64,000 nt of DNA from Rhizobium sp. ACO-34A (GTDB lineage Bacteria > Pseudomonadota > Alphaproteobacteria > Rhizobiales > Rhizobiaceae), in the NCBI GenBank assembly GCA_002600635.1, contig CP021371.1, positions 1,491,001 to 1,555,000 on the forward strand. The letters are read 5' to 3'. The notes beneath the pieces were generated by a model. It saw only the letters and a list, made by a program, of their open reading frames with translations, was not told the origin of the DNA and searched no databases. A program made the position numbers and the translations under genes. Positions 1-7,907 of the stretch are shown here, one piece after another (within the stretch, counting starts at the first letter, position 1; every line of letters begins with the position of its first letter).

Positions 1-1848
1 GCCTTCGGACTGTGCGAAGGGCCGGTAGCGGCGATCCGACGGGTCTGGGCCGACGGGCAGGAAATCGACCTGACCGGGGTGGAGATGCGTTTCTATCCCG
101 GGTCGGAAAGCCAGCTTGCCGATCCGCTGATCGAGGCGAAGCAGGGCGCGGGCAACGTGCCGGCCTATCGCGGGCTTGCCTATGTGGTGTTCGAACGGCT
201 GCCGCTCGACGATTTCGGCAACCGCATTCCGCTCATGCAGTTAGAGGTGATCCGCCCGGTCGGCAGGGTGGAAAGCGATATCCGCGCCGTGACGATCATT
301 CCGGGCGCAACCGAGCACGGCTATGCGGCAACGGCTGTCTCGGAGCAGGCGGGGGATGGCGAGGAGCGCATTCTCAACCGCAACACGCTGACCGCGCCGA
401 CCGACTGGCAGGCCTCCATCGACGAATTGCAGGCGCTTTGTCCGAACCTCGAAAACGTGGCGCTGGTGGTGAGCTGGTTCGGCACCGATCTGAGGGCGGA
501 CGAATGCCGGGTCGTGCCGGGCGTCGAGGTTTCCGCACGCGAGGATGAAAGCCGGGTGTGGCGCGTCTGCGGCATGGGGCGGGCGCAGGCGCGGCTGGTG
601 AGCCGCAACGATGGCGGTCCGGCCTATGGTGGCACGCCCGACGATATGAGTGTGGTCGAGGCGATCCGGGATCTGAAGGCGCGCGGGTTGAAGGTGACGC
701 TGTACCCGTTCCTGATGATGGATGTGCCGGCCGGCAATGGCCTGCCGGATCCCTATGGCGGGGCGGAACAGGCGCCTTATCCCTGGCGCGGACGTATCAC
801 CTGTCAGCCGGCGCCGGGGCATGCCGGCTCGCCGGATCGGACGGCTGTCGCAAGGGGAGCGGTGGAGGCCTTTTGTGGCTCGGCTGAGGCTGGCGATTTC
901 ACGGTTTCGGGAACCTCCGTTGCCTATGCGGGCGCGGACGAGGGCTATCGCCGGCTGGTGCTGCATTATGCGCTGCTGGCAAAGGCGGCGGGCGGTGTCG
1001 ACGGCTTCCTGATCGGATCGGAACTGAGAGGGCTGACGACGCTGAGGGACGGGGTGGACGCTTTTCCCTTCGTGGAGGCGCTGGTGGAACTGGCGACGGA
1101 TGTCAGGGAGATCCTCGGGGAGGCCACGAAGATCACCTATGGCGCGGACTGGAGCGAGTATTTCGGTCATCATCCGCAGGATGGAACGGGCGACGTCCAT
1201 TTCCACCTCGATCCGCTATGGTCAAGCCCCGCGATCGATGCGGTCGGCATCGACAACTACATGCCGCTTGCCGACTGGCGTGATGGCGATCTCGAGGCCG
1301 GCAATCCCGATGGCTTTGCCACGCCCGACGATGGGTTGGCGATGGCCGCGCAGATTGTCGGCGGCGAGGGGGTCGACTGGTACTATGCGAGTGATATCGA
1401 CCGGGCCGCGCGTATCCGCACGCCCATTACCGACGGGCTGGCCGGCAAGCCCTGGGTTTTCCGTTACAAGGATATCGCGGGCTGGTGGGCGAACCGTCAC
1501 TACGACAGGGTTAATGGCGCTGAGCGGGCCACGCCGACGGCATGGACGCCGGGGATGAAGCCGGTCTGGTTCACGGAACTCGGATGCCCCGCAATCGACA
1601 AGGGAGCGAACCAGCCGAATGTCTTCGTCGATCCGAAATCGGCGGAAAGCGCGCTGCCGTATTTTTCCGGTGGTCTCAGGGCTGACAGCCAGCAGCGGCG
1701 TTTTCTGGAGGCGCATCTCGGCCATTGGCGGGGCGCGGGCGTGCCGGACGGCATGGTCGATCCCGACAGGCTGTTTCTCTGGTGCTGGGATGCGCGGCCG
1801 CAGCCGGCCTTTCCGCTTGATACCGGGCTCTGGGCCGATGGCGGCAAC
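1..1848 (+). pseudogene. GTA/phage tail TIM-barrel baseplate protein, 5' part (interrupted, also cut by window edge)
   Basis: The frame is open from base 1, so the true start lies before the window. The protein matches the glycoside-hydrolase/TIM-barrel tail protein of gene transfer agents (RcGTA gp15 type): sugar-hydrolase-like stretches such as GSELRGL, TYGADWSEY, GIDNYMPL and WFTELGCPA are visible, and the last host residues are LWADGGN. Known role: host-recognition/baseplate part of the GTA tail. At 1849 the reading frame runs into the mobile element and adds about 60 unrelated residues before a stop at 2034. The missing C-terminal half resumes at 31137 in a frame that joins perfectly, so this is a recent-looking disruption. 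The 616 codons here plus about 554 on the far side give about 1170, near the family's usual length once the missing N-terminus is added. Confidence 0.9.
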
Positions 1849-1849
1849 T
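1846..1849 (+). repeat. left copy of 4-bp junction sequence aact
   Basis: The host codon AAC plus the next t; the same aact occurs at 31134-31137. It may be the strand-exchange overlap or a short target duplication. Four bases alone could match by chance, but the position is exactly at the gene break. Confidence 0.55.
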
Positions 1850-1862
1850 GTTTTCACTTATT
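1850..1862 (+). repeat. left terminal inverted repeat
   Basis: The sequence gttttcacttatt is repeated exactly, in inverted orientation, at 31124-31136. It begins one base after the last host base shared with the right junction. It is a likely recombinase-binding arm or core-type site. Confidence 0.8.
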
Positions 1863-2000
1863 TTCGAAATTCGGGCAAATTAGGAGCAGGAGAATCCATT
1901 GTCTTTTTAGCAGACATTCCCGTTGCAATGCGCTGGCGCATGCATATGCGCACCGAAAAAAGAAGTATCTGCCGCAGGCAGATTCTTTATGTCCTTGTTC

Positions 2001-2081
2001 GTATCCAAGCCCAGGCTCAGCCATCAATCGCTAAGAGCCGGACGGGCTTGGATACAAAACAAATGTCGGGCGAAGCCCGTC
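2001..2081 (+). promoter_or_regulatory. two mutually exclusive hairpins near the left end
   Basis: gtatccaagccc (2001-2012) pairs perfectly with gggcttggatac (2044-2055), a 12-bp stem. gacgggctt (2041-2049) also pairs perfectly with aagcccgtc (2073-2081), a 9-bp stem. Both stems use gggctt at 2044-2049, so only one can form at a time. The region 1863-2132 contains no supportable gene. It could be a recombinase arm-site array, an attenuator-like RNA, or structured junk. The structure is seen directly; the function is unknown. Confidence 0.45.
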
Positions 2082-2132
2082 CGCTTCATGTACCTGCCGA
2101 CGCGCAGCGGAGGTAGGCTTTGACACTCTGCA

Positions 2133-2519
2133 CTAAGATTTGACGTAAGGGGGGTCTTCAGGCGTCCCGCCCGCTTCATTATCTGTAGCTGACTGGGCGT
2201 GTGTTGTGGCCGACGATACGTGCGCCTTTTTGCGCTTCGGCATCGGGACGCTTTCGAGCTTGTTCAACGATTGCTCTACGCCGTTCAAGTTCGCATTGTA
2301 CATTCCCCACCCCCTTTCATCAGTGGGTGGAACGAAAGTTATGCCCTGCTCCTCATAGAAACGCTGAAGAGCGGCGACGTATTGTTCGCTTACCTCCATG
2401 CGCTTTTCCATTCGCTGTATCGTCTTTCGGGACATGCCAAAAACTGCCTCGACGTCGTCCTGACTGAGGCCGAGAAACTCCCTGGCTGCTTTCATCATAA
2501 TCGCGGGGACTTGCGGCAT
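2133..2519 (-). CDS. XRE-type helix-turn-helix regulator
   Basis: This 128-aa protein has a short helix-turn-helix domain in its first ~60 residues (AREFLGLSQDDVEAVFGMS followed by RKTIQRMEKR), the usual XRE layout with recognition helix near RKTIQRM. A linker and low-complexity polar tail follow, ending PYVKS. It is transcribed away from the DUF6634/AAA protease genes, and the intergenic region holds a palindrome (2563-2578) that is a plausible operator. Being the first gene inside the left end, it is a candidate controller of cargo or excision. No enzyme domain is visible. Confidence 0.8.
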   Translation of the reverse strand: MPQVPAIMMKAAREFLGLSQDDVEAVFGMSRKTIQRMEKRMEVSEQYVAALQRFYEEQGITFVPPTDERGWGMYNANLNGVEQSLNKLESVPMPKRKKAHVSSATTHAQSATDNEAGGTPEDPPYVKS

Positions 2520-2562
2520 AAGGATTCATAAGCACGCTTCCGCAGCTTGGGCAAAAGCTGTT

Positions 2563-2578
2563 GTCAACAAATGTTGAC
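2563..2578. promoter_or_regulatory. candidate operator for the XRE regulator
   Basis: gtcaac-aaat-gttgac is a 6-bp perfect inverted repeat with a 4-bp spacer, in the region between the divergent XRE gene and the DUF6634 gene. Size and position suit a dimeric HTH repressor; binding is inferred. Confidence 0.4.
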
Positions 2579-2683
2579 GCCCAACAGATATTCCGCTCTA
2601 CATGGCGCCATTGGCGTCAAAATGTCGCCAAATGAGTCGCGAATCCTTGCGGTTTCGCGCCACGGTCGGGAGCAGAGCGAATC

Positions 2684-3025
2684 ATGCATTCAAAAATGAA
2701 AGAACATATTTCCCAACTGATACGGCTGGTGGCCGATCTCGGACGCCTGCAGAGTGGCTCAATGTCGGCGCCGTCCATTATGGCTGTCCCCATTCTTGAC
2801 CTCTGGGCCTATAGCTTCAGAAAGGTCCCGAGCCTCGATGGCAATGTCGAAGGGCATCCATCCCTTCCAAATGGCGATAGGATTATGACCAGCGAACTCT
2901 TCGCTCACTTTCATTCCGAGGACGAGCATTTCGTGCGGACCCGTAGCCGCTGGTATCGACTTGGCTCTCCGAACCAGATCACTAAACAGCGCAAGGAGCC
3001 CACTGGCTCCGGTTTTGAAGGATAG
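2684..3025 (+). CDS. DUF6634-type small protein
   Basis: This 113-aa protein has the pattern I associate with DUF6634: a short N-terminal helix, then API/LDLWA, GHPSL, MTSELFAHF and the closing signature RSRWYRLGSP (about residues 85-97). Function is unknown. It is the first of three adjacent plus-strand genes; the next begins 4 bases after its stop and has the same RWYRLG closing motif, so the two look like diverged paralogues. The third is an AAA+/M41 protease. Start chosen at the first ATG of the frame; the Shine-Dalgarno sequence is weak. Confidence 0.6.
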   Translation: MHSKMKEHISQLIRLVADLGRLQSGSMSAPSIMAVPILDLWAYSFRKVPSLDGNVEGHPSLPNGDRIMTSELFAHFHSEDEHFVRTRSRWYRLGSPNQITKQRKEPTGSGFEG

Positions 3026-3029
3026 CGGG

Positions 3030-3416
3030 ATGCGAATACTTCGTTTTGGGGAGAAAGACGCGAACTCCACCTTGCGGTCGATCAGGCGCCGCGCGGACGC
3101 CGCGAATCTGCTTTCATCCGACTTGCGCCGGATACTGAAAGAGCGTTGCATGCCGGTGCTTGACCCGTTCGAGACGCCGATCATCGAAGAGTGGGCGATC
3201 GAGAATTACCCGGCACCCATGCTGACGGGCTACATACACGATCCAAAGAACCCTGACCCGAGATCCTCGGAATGGCTCAGCTTCACCGCGCCGCTGGAGC
3301 TTCTGTCCGTCGAGGAAAATGTCGCTCGTTCCATGCTTCGTTGGTATCGGCTCGGACATCCGAGCAAATGGGCTGCAGACACCTTGAAGGCCTGGAGCCA
3401 TCCAGATGACAGGTAG
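3030..3416 (+). CDS. second DUF6634-like protein, coupled to the AAA protease
   Basis: ATG at 3030 is preferred over an earlier in-frame start because it follows the upstream stop (3023-3025) by 4 bases. The 128-aa product repeats the plan of the preceding protein: PIIEEWAIENYPAPML, then SEWLSFTAP and the closing MLRWYRLGHPSKWA. The last 11 bases overlap the start of the protease gene (ATG at 3406), which suggests translational coupling and a joint role. Possible roles are adaptor or substrate of the protease; this is inference from gene order only. Confidence 0.6.
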   Translation: MRILRFGEKDANSTLRSIRRRADAANLLSSDLRRILKERCMPVLDPFETPIIEEWAIENYPAPMLTGYIHDPKNPDPRSSEWLSFTAPLELLSVEENVARSMLRWYRLGHPSKWAADTLKAWSHPDDR

Positions 3417-5394
3417 GGCCGCGGCGCTTCGCACCCTGGTCGGACTGAGGAAAGAGAGTGCACTCGAGATCATACGCAAATCGCCTGCGCTCTTCCTGGC
3501 GTATGCGGCCCTTCGTCGATCGTTGCGGTCGCAGCATGGCTTCATGCAAGGCGCTCCTGCAACCATCATCGTAGTCATGGGTGGCAGCGCCGCGACTGAT
3601 AGTCATCGCAAGGCAGCGGAAATGCTTGCTGCCGGGACGCTGGATGTCAGATCAAGGCTTCGCCGATTTGAACGAAAGGCACTTGTTCATATCTTGGACA
3701 CTACCGACAAGAAGAAGTCCAAAGACGACAACTCGTTGATGGAAGAATTCGGCAAGCGCGACGTCATCGTCATCCTGGCTCGCAGCCGGTCCGAGATAAC
3801 CTCCGACTTGGCGCTGGTCGCTGATGCGACCGTCGACCTTGCGCCCCCCACCGTTGAACACGTTCACGCAGTGAGGCGGATGCTCCGGCGCGTTCCAGTC
3901 AGCGAAAACACGGCGCGGGCGATCATCAATTTGGACTTCCAACTGCTCGTGCCGGTCGCGTGCAAACATAGCATTTCCGAAATTGACGTCCGGAACTTGC
4001 TGTCAGCCTCAGCCCAGGGATCGGTGGGCGCCGGGCCCCGGCTGGAGGAACTGCCAGGCTACACGTCAGCTAAGATCTGGGCCCAAAGGTTCATCTCCGA
4101 CATTCGCCATTTTCAGACGGGCGGGATTGACTGGTCGACTATCCCGCGTGGTGTCCTTCTCTATGGCCCGCCCGGCACCGGTAAGACGCTTTTTGCCCAG
4201 GCTTTCGCCCGGTCCGCATCCCTGCCACTGATCTCGGCGTCGGTCTCGCGCTGGCAGTCGGCCGGTCATCTCGGCGATCTGCTGAAAGCAATGCGCGAAA
4301 CTTTCGAGAGAGCACGAGCGCAGCAGCCGTCGATCATCTTTCTCGACGAGCTCGATTCGATCGGTGATCGGGAGAAGTTTACGGGAGAGCATGTCGGATA
4401 CAGCCGACAGGTCGTAAATTTCCTGTTGGAGTTGATCGATGGAGCAGAAGGGCGAGACAGGATTTTCGTGATCGGAGCAACCAATTTCCGGGAGGCAATC
4501 GATCCTGCCCTTCTACGCAGCGGTCGCATAGAACGCCACATCAAGATCGACCTCCCAGATAGCAGAGAACGAGCCGATATCCTCCGGTTCCATTTGGGAC
4601 TTGCGGACGCCGAGGCTGAACTCAGCGACATTGCTGCTGAGCTCGGCGGTTGGACAGGTGCGGACCTGGAAATGCTTTCGAGAGAAGCGAAGGCACGAAG
4701 CAGAGCACGAGGCCAAGCGTTGGCGATTGCCGATCTGATCGACTCTCTTCCGCCTGTACGAGAGATGTCATCAGCCTATGCCCGTCGTGTCGCCTTCCAC
4801 GAAGCTGGTCATGCCGTTGTCGCCACCGCTCTCAATCCAACGTGCAGAGTTAAAGTCCGCATACGGCGGAGGGTTCGCGATATCAGTAGGCGAGATATGC
4901 CGCCCGGCTTGGCGGAGTACGATTACCCAGGGGACGAAGATCCGCCATCGACGCCCGCCGATTTCAGGGATTTAATATGCCGCGCGCTGGCCGGCGGAGC
5001 GGCGGAAGAATTTAGGCTTGGGTCTCGATCCAACGGCTTCGCCGTGTCCGTGGGAAGCGACCTGGAGTTCGCAACCGTCGTCGCGTCCCGAATGGTCGCA
5101 TCGTATGGAATGGGGAAGCGGCTTCAGTTCTTGATGGAATCCCGGCATGTAGACGCGAAGCGGTTGTCTCGACTGCCCGTGGAGTTCATGGAAGAGATCA
5201 ACGAAATCCTGCAGGAGCAGTATGCGCGCGCCTACGCTATCCTCGTCGAACACTCAGCATTCCTTGACGAACTCGCTGACGAACTGCTGGAAAAGGAACA
5301 GCTTGGCGAGGACGACGTCGCCAAGATCGCTGCCAGAACGACAGGCGCTACGAAGGATTCGAAGCTATCTGCATTCAATTCGAGCGCCCGGTAA
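3406..5394 (+). CDS. AAA+ ATPase with M41 (FtsH-like) zinc peptidase domain, no membrane segments
   Basis: The 662-aa protein has an unusual ~200-residue N-terminal domain, then an AAA+ module: Walker A GPPGTGKT (about residue 250), Walker B IIFLDELD (about 310), and a second region of homology GATNFREAIDPALLRSGRIER with the arginine fingers. A peptidase domain follows with the zinc motif HEAGH (about 465) and the third-ligand motif GSDLEFATVVASRMV plus YGMG (about 560). This is the FtsH catalytic architecture. FtsH normally begins with two transmembrane helices; none is seen, so this is predicted to be cytosolic. It overlaps the DUF6634-like gene by 11 bases. Likely an ATP-dependent protease for specific substrates, possibly in stress or phage response; the substrate is unknown. 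Confidence 0.85.
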   Translation: MTGRAAALRTLVGLRKESALEIIRKSPALFLAYAALRRSLRSQHGFMQGAPATIIVVMGGSAATDSHRKAAEMLAAGTLDVRSRLRRFERKALVHILDTTDKKKSKDDNSLMEEFGKRDVIVILARSRSEITSDLALVADATVDLAPPTVEHVHAVRRMLRRVPVSENTARAIINLDFQLLVPVACKHSISEIDVRNLLSASAQGSVGAGPRLEELPGYTSAKIWAQRFISDIRHFQTGGIDWSTIPRGVLLYGPPGTGKTLFAQAFARSASLPLISASVSRWQSAGHLGDLLKAMRETFERARAQQPSIIFLDELDSIGDREKFTGEHVGYSRQVVNFLLELIDGAEGRDRIFVIGATNFREAIDPALLRSGRIERHIKIDLPDSRERADILRFHLGLADAEAELSDIAAELGGWTGADLEMLSREAKARSRARGQALAIADLIDSLPPVREMSSAYARRVAFHEAGHAVVATALNPTCRVKVRIRRRVRDISRRDMPPGLAEYDYPGDEDPPSTPADFRDLICRALAGGAAEEFRLGSRSNGFAVSVGSDLEFATVVASRMVASYGMGKRLQFLMESRHVDAKRLSRLPVEFMEEINEILQEQYARAYAILVEHSAFLDELADELLEKEQLGEDDVAKIAARTTGATKDSKLSAFNSSAR

Positions 5395-5511
5395 GATGGC
5401 AGCGATTCCTTTTCGCGCACGCGTAAACGACCGCGGCCGGCATGACGCCCGGAATAAGATCGACTGCACCATGAGATTTGAGGGCTTCCAGCGCTCGAAG
5501 AACAGTTGGCT

Positions 5512-5826
5512 ATGATGGGGTGGGGGAAAAGTCAGGCAATCTGGCGTGCGTTGACGACGGTCAACGCACCGCTGCCAGCTCATATCGATGCAGACACTCT
5601 GCTGGACTGCCTGAACCTCTCGACGACCGATCGCCGATGGCGGCCCCATGTTAGAGCTTTTTTCGACGAGGTCCGCGTCGAAGTCATGATGGACTTGGTC
5701 CTTGAGGGATCGACGAGGTTCGAAACCCTCGCGAAGGCGATCCAGTTCTGGGAAGTCGACGAGGCTTACGAGAGTGTCGGCTGGGTGCGGGAGATGTCCG
5801 CAGGCTCATCGCCATCATCCGATTGA
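5512..5826 (+). CDS. small hypothetical protein
   Basis: About 104 residues with a balanced, acidic composition and ordinary codon use (LLDCLNLSTTDRRWRPHVRAFFDEV...). No family recognised. A TTG two codons upstream is an alternative start; ATG at 5512 or 5515 is favoured. It lies 117 bases after the protease gene on the same strand and may share its transcript. Confidence 0.5.
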   Translation: MMGWGKSQAIWRALTTVNAPLPAHIDADTLLDCLNLSTTDRRWRPHVRAFFDEVRVEVMMDLVLEGSTRFETLAKAIQFWEVDEAYESVGWVREMSAGSSPSSD

Positions 5827-6319
5827 ACCGGTGCTGAAGCACCAAAATGAACACCTCAAAACGTGATCATACCCGAGCTGAGCGACGTCTAAGAAGACTT
5901 GTCATCCGGGCCGCGGCGTTTCAACGCTTCGCGGCGTCGACCTTGACCAATCACGCGACGAGCGCGTTCCTCGACCTTTGGCTCCTTCTCGGACGCCGAA
6001 GGTTCCGACGTCTCTCCTGCAGGTCTGCATTCTGTTTCGGCCGGCGTCGATCCGTTATTCATAGCTGCGACCCGAATCCTCAGTGACAGGCACGACAATA
6101 CCCGGCTTTGCCGGGATGTCGCAACATTACATTCGCGCATTCTGAGATACCAGCATCTCGCTAGCTGAGCGGTAACGCGTCTACACGGTGCCAAGCGTCG
6201 ATCGGCTGCACGTGACCGGACGCGATGCCACAGCCGAGCCCGGTCGCCTGAACTACAAACCATTGACGGTGATCTCCGGCGGCGCCACGCTTCCTGCATC
6301 ACGACCATCAGGAGGCAAC
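5827..6319. other. intergenic stretch, no convincing gene
   Basis: Open frames on both strands here are rich in Arg/Ser/Cys and look like shadows. One minus-strand frame ends in a charged stretch (EERARRVIGQGRRREALKRR) that resembles tails of small rhizobial proteins, but it lacks a good start. A GC hairpin, tacccggc-ttt-gccggga (about 6100-6117), is extended by gaca/tgtc and might end transcription, though no T-run follows. Confidence 0.35.
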
Positions 6320-6862
6320 ATGCAGCTTTACCATTTTACGTCGATCTATCACCTTCGGGGGATTGCGAAGTATGGGCTGACTGTCGGCGATGTTCCAACC
6401 GATATGGATGCGGTCAAAGGAATTGTGGGCGTGTGGCTGACCACGTCGCCGACGCCCGAAGGCCACGGTCTCAGCGGGAGCAAAGCCGACAAGACAAGAT
6501 TCAGACTTACGGTTGATGTGCCGGAGGACCGCCTATTACACAAATGGACGGCCTGGGCTCGATCAAACGTGCCGGCACGTACATTGCAGATGCTCACCAC
6601 GCCGGACGGTTTCAGGATGAAGGAATTCTACGTGTATTTTGGGTGGATTCGCCCTGATGCGATCAAACAGGTCGTCGAGGTGCAGTCGGGTCTTGTGGTG
6701 CAGAGTTGGGGGACGCTGATCCCCGAGCATATCAGTCTGCCAGGCGTCCCTTACGGTAAGAGGCAGGTGTGGCAAAGGCGCATGCTCAAAGGTGTGAAGG
6801 CGGCGGCTGTGAGGCAGGCAAGCCTGACGTCTGGCGCAACGTCGCGAGAAAGCCGCTTATGA
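6320..6862 (+). CDS. hypothetical protein with ART-like N-terminal motif
   Basis: This 180-aa protein has a strong Shine-Dalgarno (aggaggcaac directly before ATG 6320), which decides the start. It opens with LYHFTSIYHLRGIAKYGL, the 'YHFT..HL..I...GL' pattern common to ADP-ribosyltransferase-fold proteins (DarT, KptA, DUF952-like). A VWLTTSP segment follows, then RFRLTVDVPEDRL and a C-terminal basic tail. The fold assignment is inference: catalytic Arg/Glu positions cannot be placed with confidence. It stands alone between the protease cluster and the ars locus. It could be a toxin or effector, or a housekeeping hypothetical. Confidence 0.55.
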   Translation: MQLYHFTSIYHLRGIAKYGLTVGDVPTDMDAVKGIVGVWLTTSPTPEGHGLSGSKADKTRFRLTVDVPEDRLLHKWTAWARSNVPARTLQMLTTPDGFRMKEFYVYFGWIRPDAIKQVVEVQSGLVVQSWGTLIPEHISLPGVPYGKRQVWQRRMLKGVKAAAVRQASLTSGATSRESRL

Positions 6863-6989
6863 AATCGACGTCCTCGTCACCGAGTCTTAGTCTGAGGTAA
6901 ATACTTTTTCGGATGCCGGTCCGACCGATCTGGACGGGACCGACACCGAGTGCTGCCGCATATCGGTGGTCGGAAGCCGACGAGTTTGA

Positions 6990-7505
6990 TCATCCGCAGC
7001 ATTTTGACTCATTGGCTGTCGGCCCACCGCAGGATGACTTCGCCTGCTCCTCCGCCAGCCACCGATCCCGCGGCTTGCAGCTTGCTGGTCGAGCAGCAAG
7101 GGACACCTCGAAGGTGCCGGCGACGAGCCGCGGTGCAGCCGCGCAGTAGAGGGCCATCGGCCGCTCTCCGTCACTGACCTCGAACGTGAGTTTTGCCGTC
7201 GGCTCAAGCCGCACATGGTCGGAGACTTTGCGGATGATCGCCGCGAACTTGCCGGCCGGCATGTGCGTGCGGCCATCCTCGTCGATATCCCAGAGCTGCA
7301 CGAAAATCTCTGCCCAGGCTTCAGGGTTGGCACCGCAATCGAGCGCCGAAAACTGCCCAGCCTTCACCTCGGTGACGTGGTAGCCAGGCCGGACGGGGGT
7401 GCCGTCATAGGTGAACACCAGCGGGGCATCGGGCGCCACCGCAAGCACATCGAGGAGGTGGCCAAGACCGATGTCGGTCGAAACCGTCTTGTCGATCGCG
7501 TTCAT
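6990..7505 (-). CDS. DUF6428 family protein of the ars locus
   Basis: This 171-aa protein starts at ATG 7505 (MNAIDKTVSTD). The core PGYHVTEVKAGQF..DCGANPEAWAEIFVQLWD..RTHMPAGKFAAI is the conserved DUF6428 pattern, a family usually found beside ArsR and arsenic genes in Rhizobiales. Its biochemical role is not known to me; conserved His/Cys/Asp residues could bind a metalloid. It is divergent from arsR1 across a 42-base intergenic region holding a palindrome, so the two are probably co-repressed. The C-terminal tail (KSSCGGPTANESKCCG) has a Cys pair. Confidence 0.75.
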   Translation of the reverse strand: MNAIDKTVSTDIGLGHLLDVLAVAPDAPLVFTYDGTPVRPGYHVTEVKAGQFSALDCGANPEAWAEIFVQLWDIDEDGRTHMPAGKFAAIIRKVSDHVRLEPTAKLTFEVSDGERPMALYCAAAPRLVAGTFEVSLAARPASCKPRDRWLAEEQAKSSCGGPTANESKCCG

Positions 7506-7526
7506 ATGCGTTATCCCTCTATCCAA

Positions 7527-7550
7527 TAGTTCAAGGATTATTGAAATATG
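7527..7550. promoter_or_regulatory. candidate ArsR operator over the arsR1 start
   Basis: ttcaa (7530-7534), 6 bases, ttgaa (7541-7545), with weaker symmetry extending to cca...tgg. The palindrome overlaps the ribosome-binding site and start of arsR1 (ATG 7548) and faces the divergent DUF6428 gene. The spacing matches the palindrome over arsR2 (12622-12649). Confidence 0.5.
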
Positions 7551-7907
7551 GATGAACGTCAAGCCCTTTTGTCATTCGCCGCGCTCTCTCAGGAGACGCG
7601 TCTGGCCATCGTCCGGGCGTTGGTTGTCGCCGGGCCTGAAGGACTGGCCGCGGGCGTGATCGCCGAGCGCATGGGCGTCTCCGCCACGAATGTCTCTTTC
7701 CATTTAAAGGAGCTGGAGCGGTCGGGATTGATCTCCCAGCGAAGAGAGTCCCGCTCGATAATCTACAGCGCCAGCTACGACGCGCTCGCCGACCTCGTCA
7801 AATTCCTGATGGAGGATTGCTGCGTCGGTCATCCGGCGATCAGGAAGAACGTTGAGAGCGCAGATGACTGCTGCATCCCGGCCGATAAGGGTGACGTCAT
7901 TGCCTAG
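7548..7907 (+). CDS. arsR: ArsR-family metalloid-sensing repressor (copy 1)
   Basis: This 119-aa winged-helix protein has the ArsR pattern: LSQETRLAIVRAL, an HTH around GVSATNVSFHLKELERSGLI, and wing SRSIIYSASYDAL. A Cys pair in EDCCVG (about residue 90) and DDCC near the C-terminus are candidate As(III) ligands, as in the Agrobacterium/Acidithiobacillus-type sensors. It would repress itself, arsK downstream and DUF6428 upstream until arsenite binds. The 3' end overlaps the start region of arsK. Confidence 0.9.
   Translation: MDERQALLSFAALSQETRLAIVRALVVAGPEGLAAGVIAERMGVSATNVSFHLKELERSGLISQRRESRSIIYSASYDALADLVKFLMEDCCVGHPAIRKNVESADDCCIPADKGDVIA

Noticed and set aside
5847..6308. Small frames on both strands in the gap before the ART-like gene
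   Set aside because: Arg/Ser/Cys-rich, no ribosome site and no recognisable motif.
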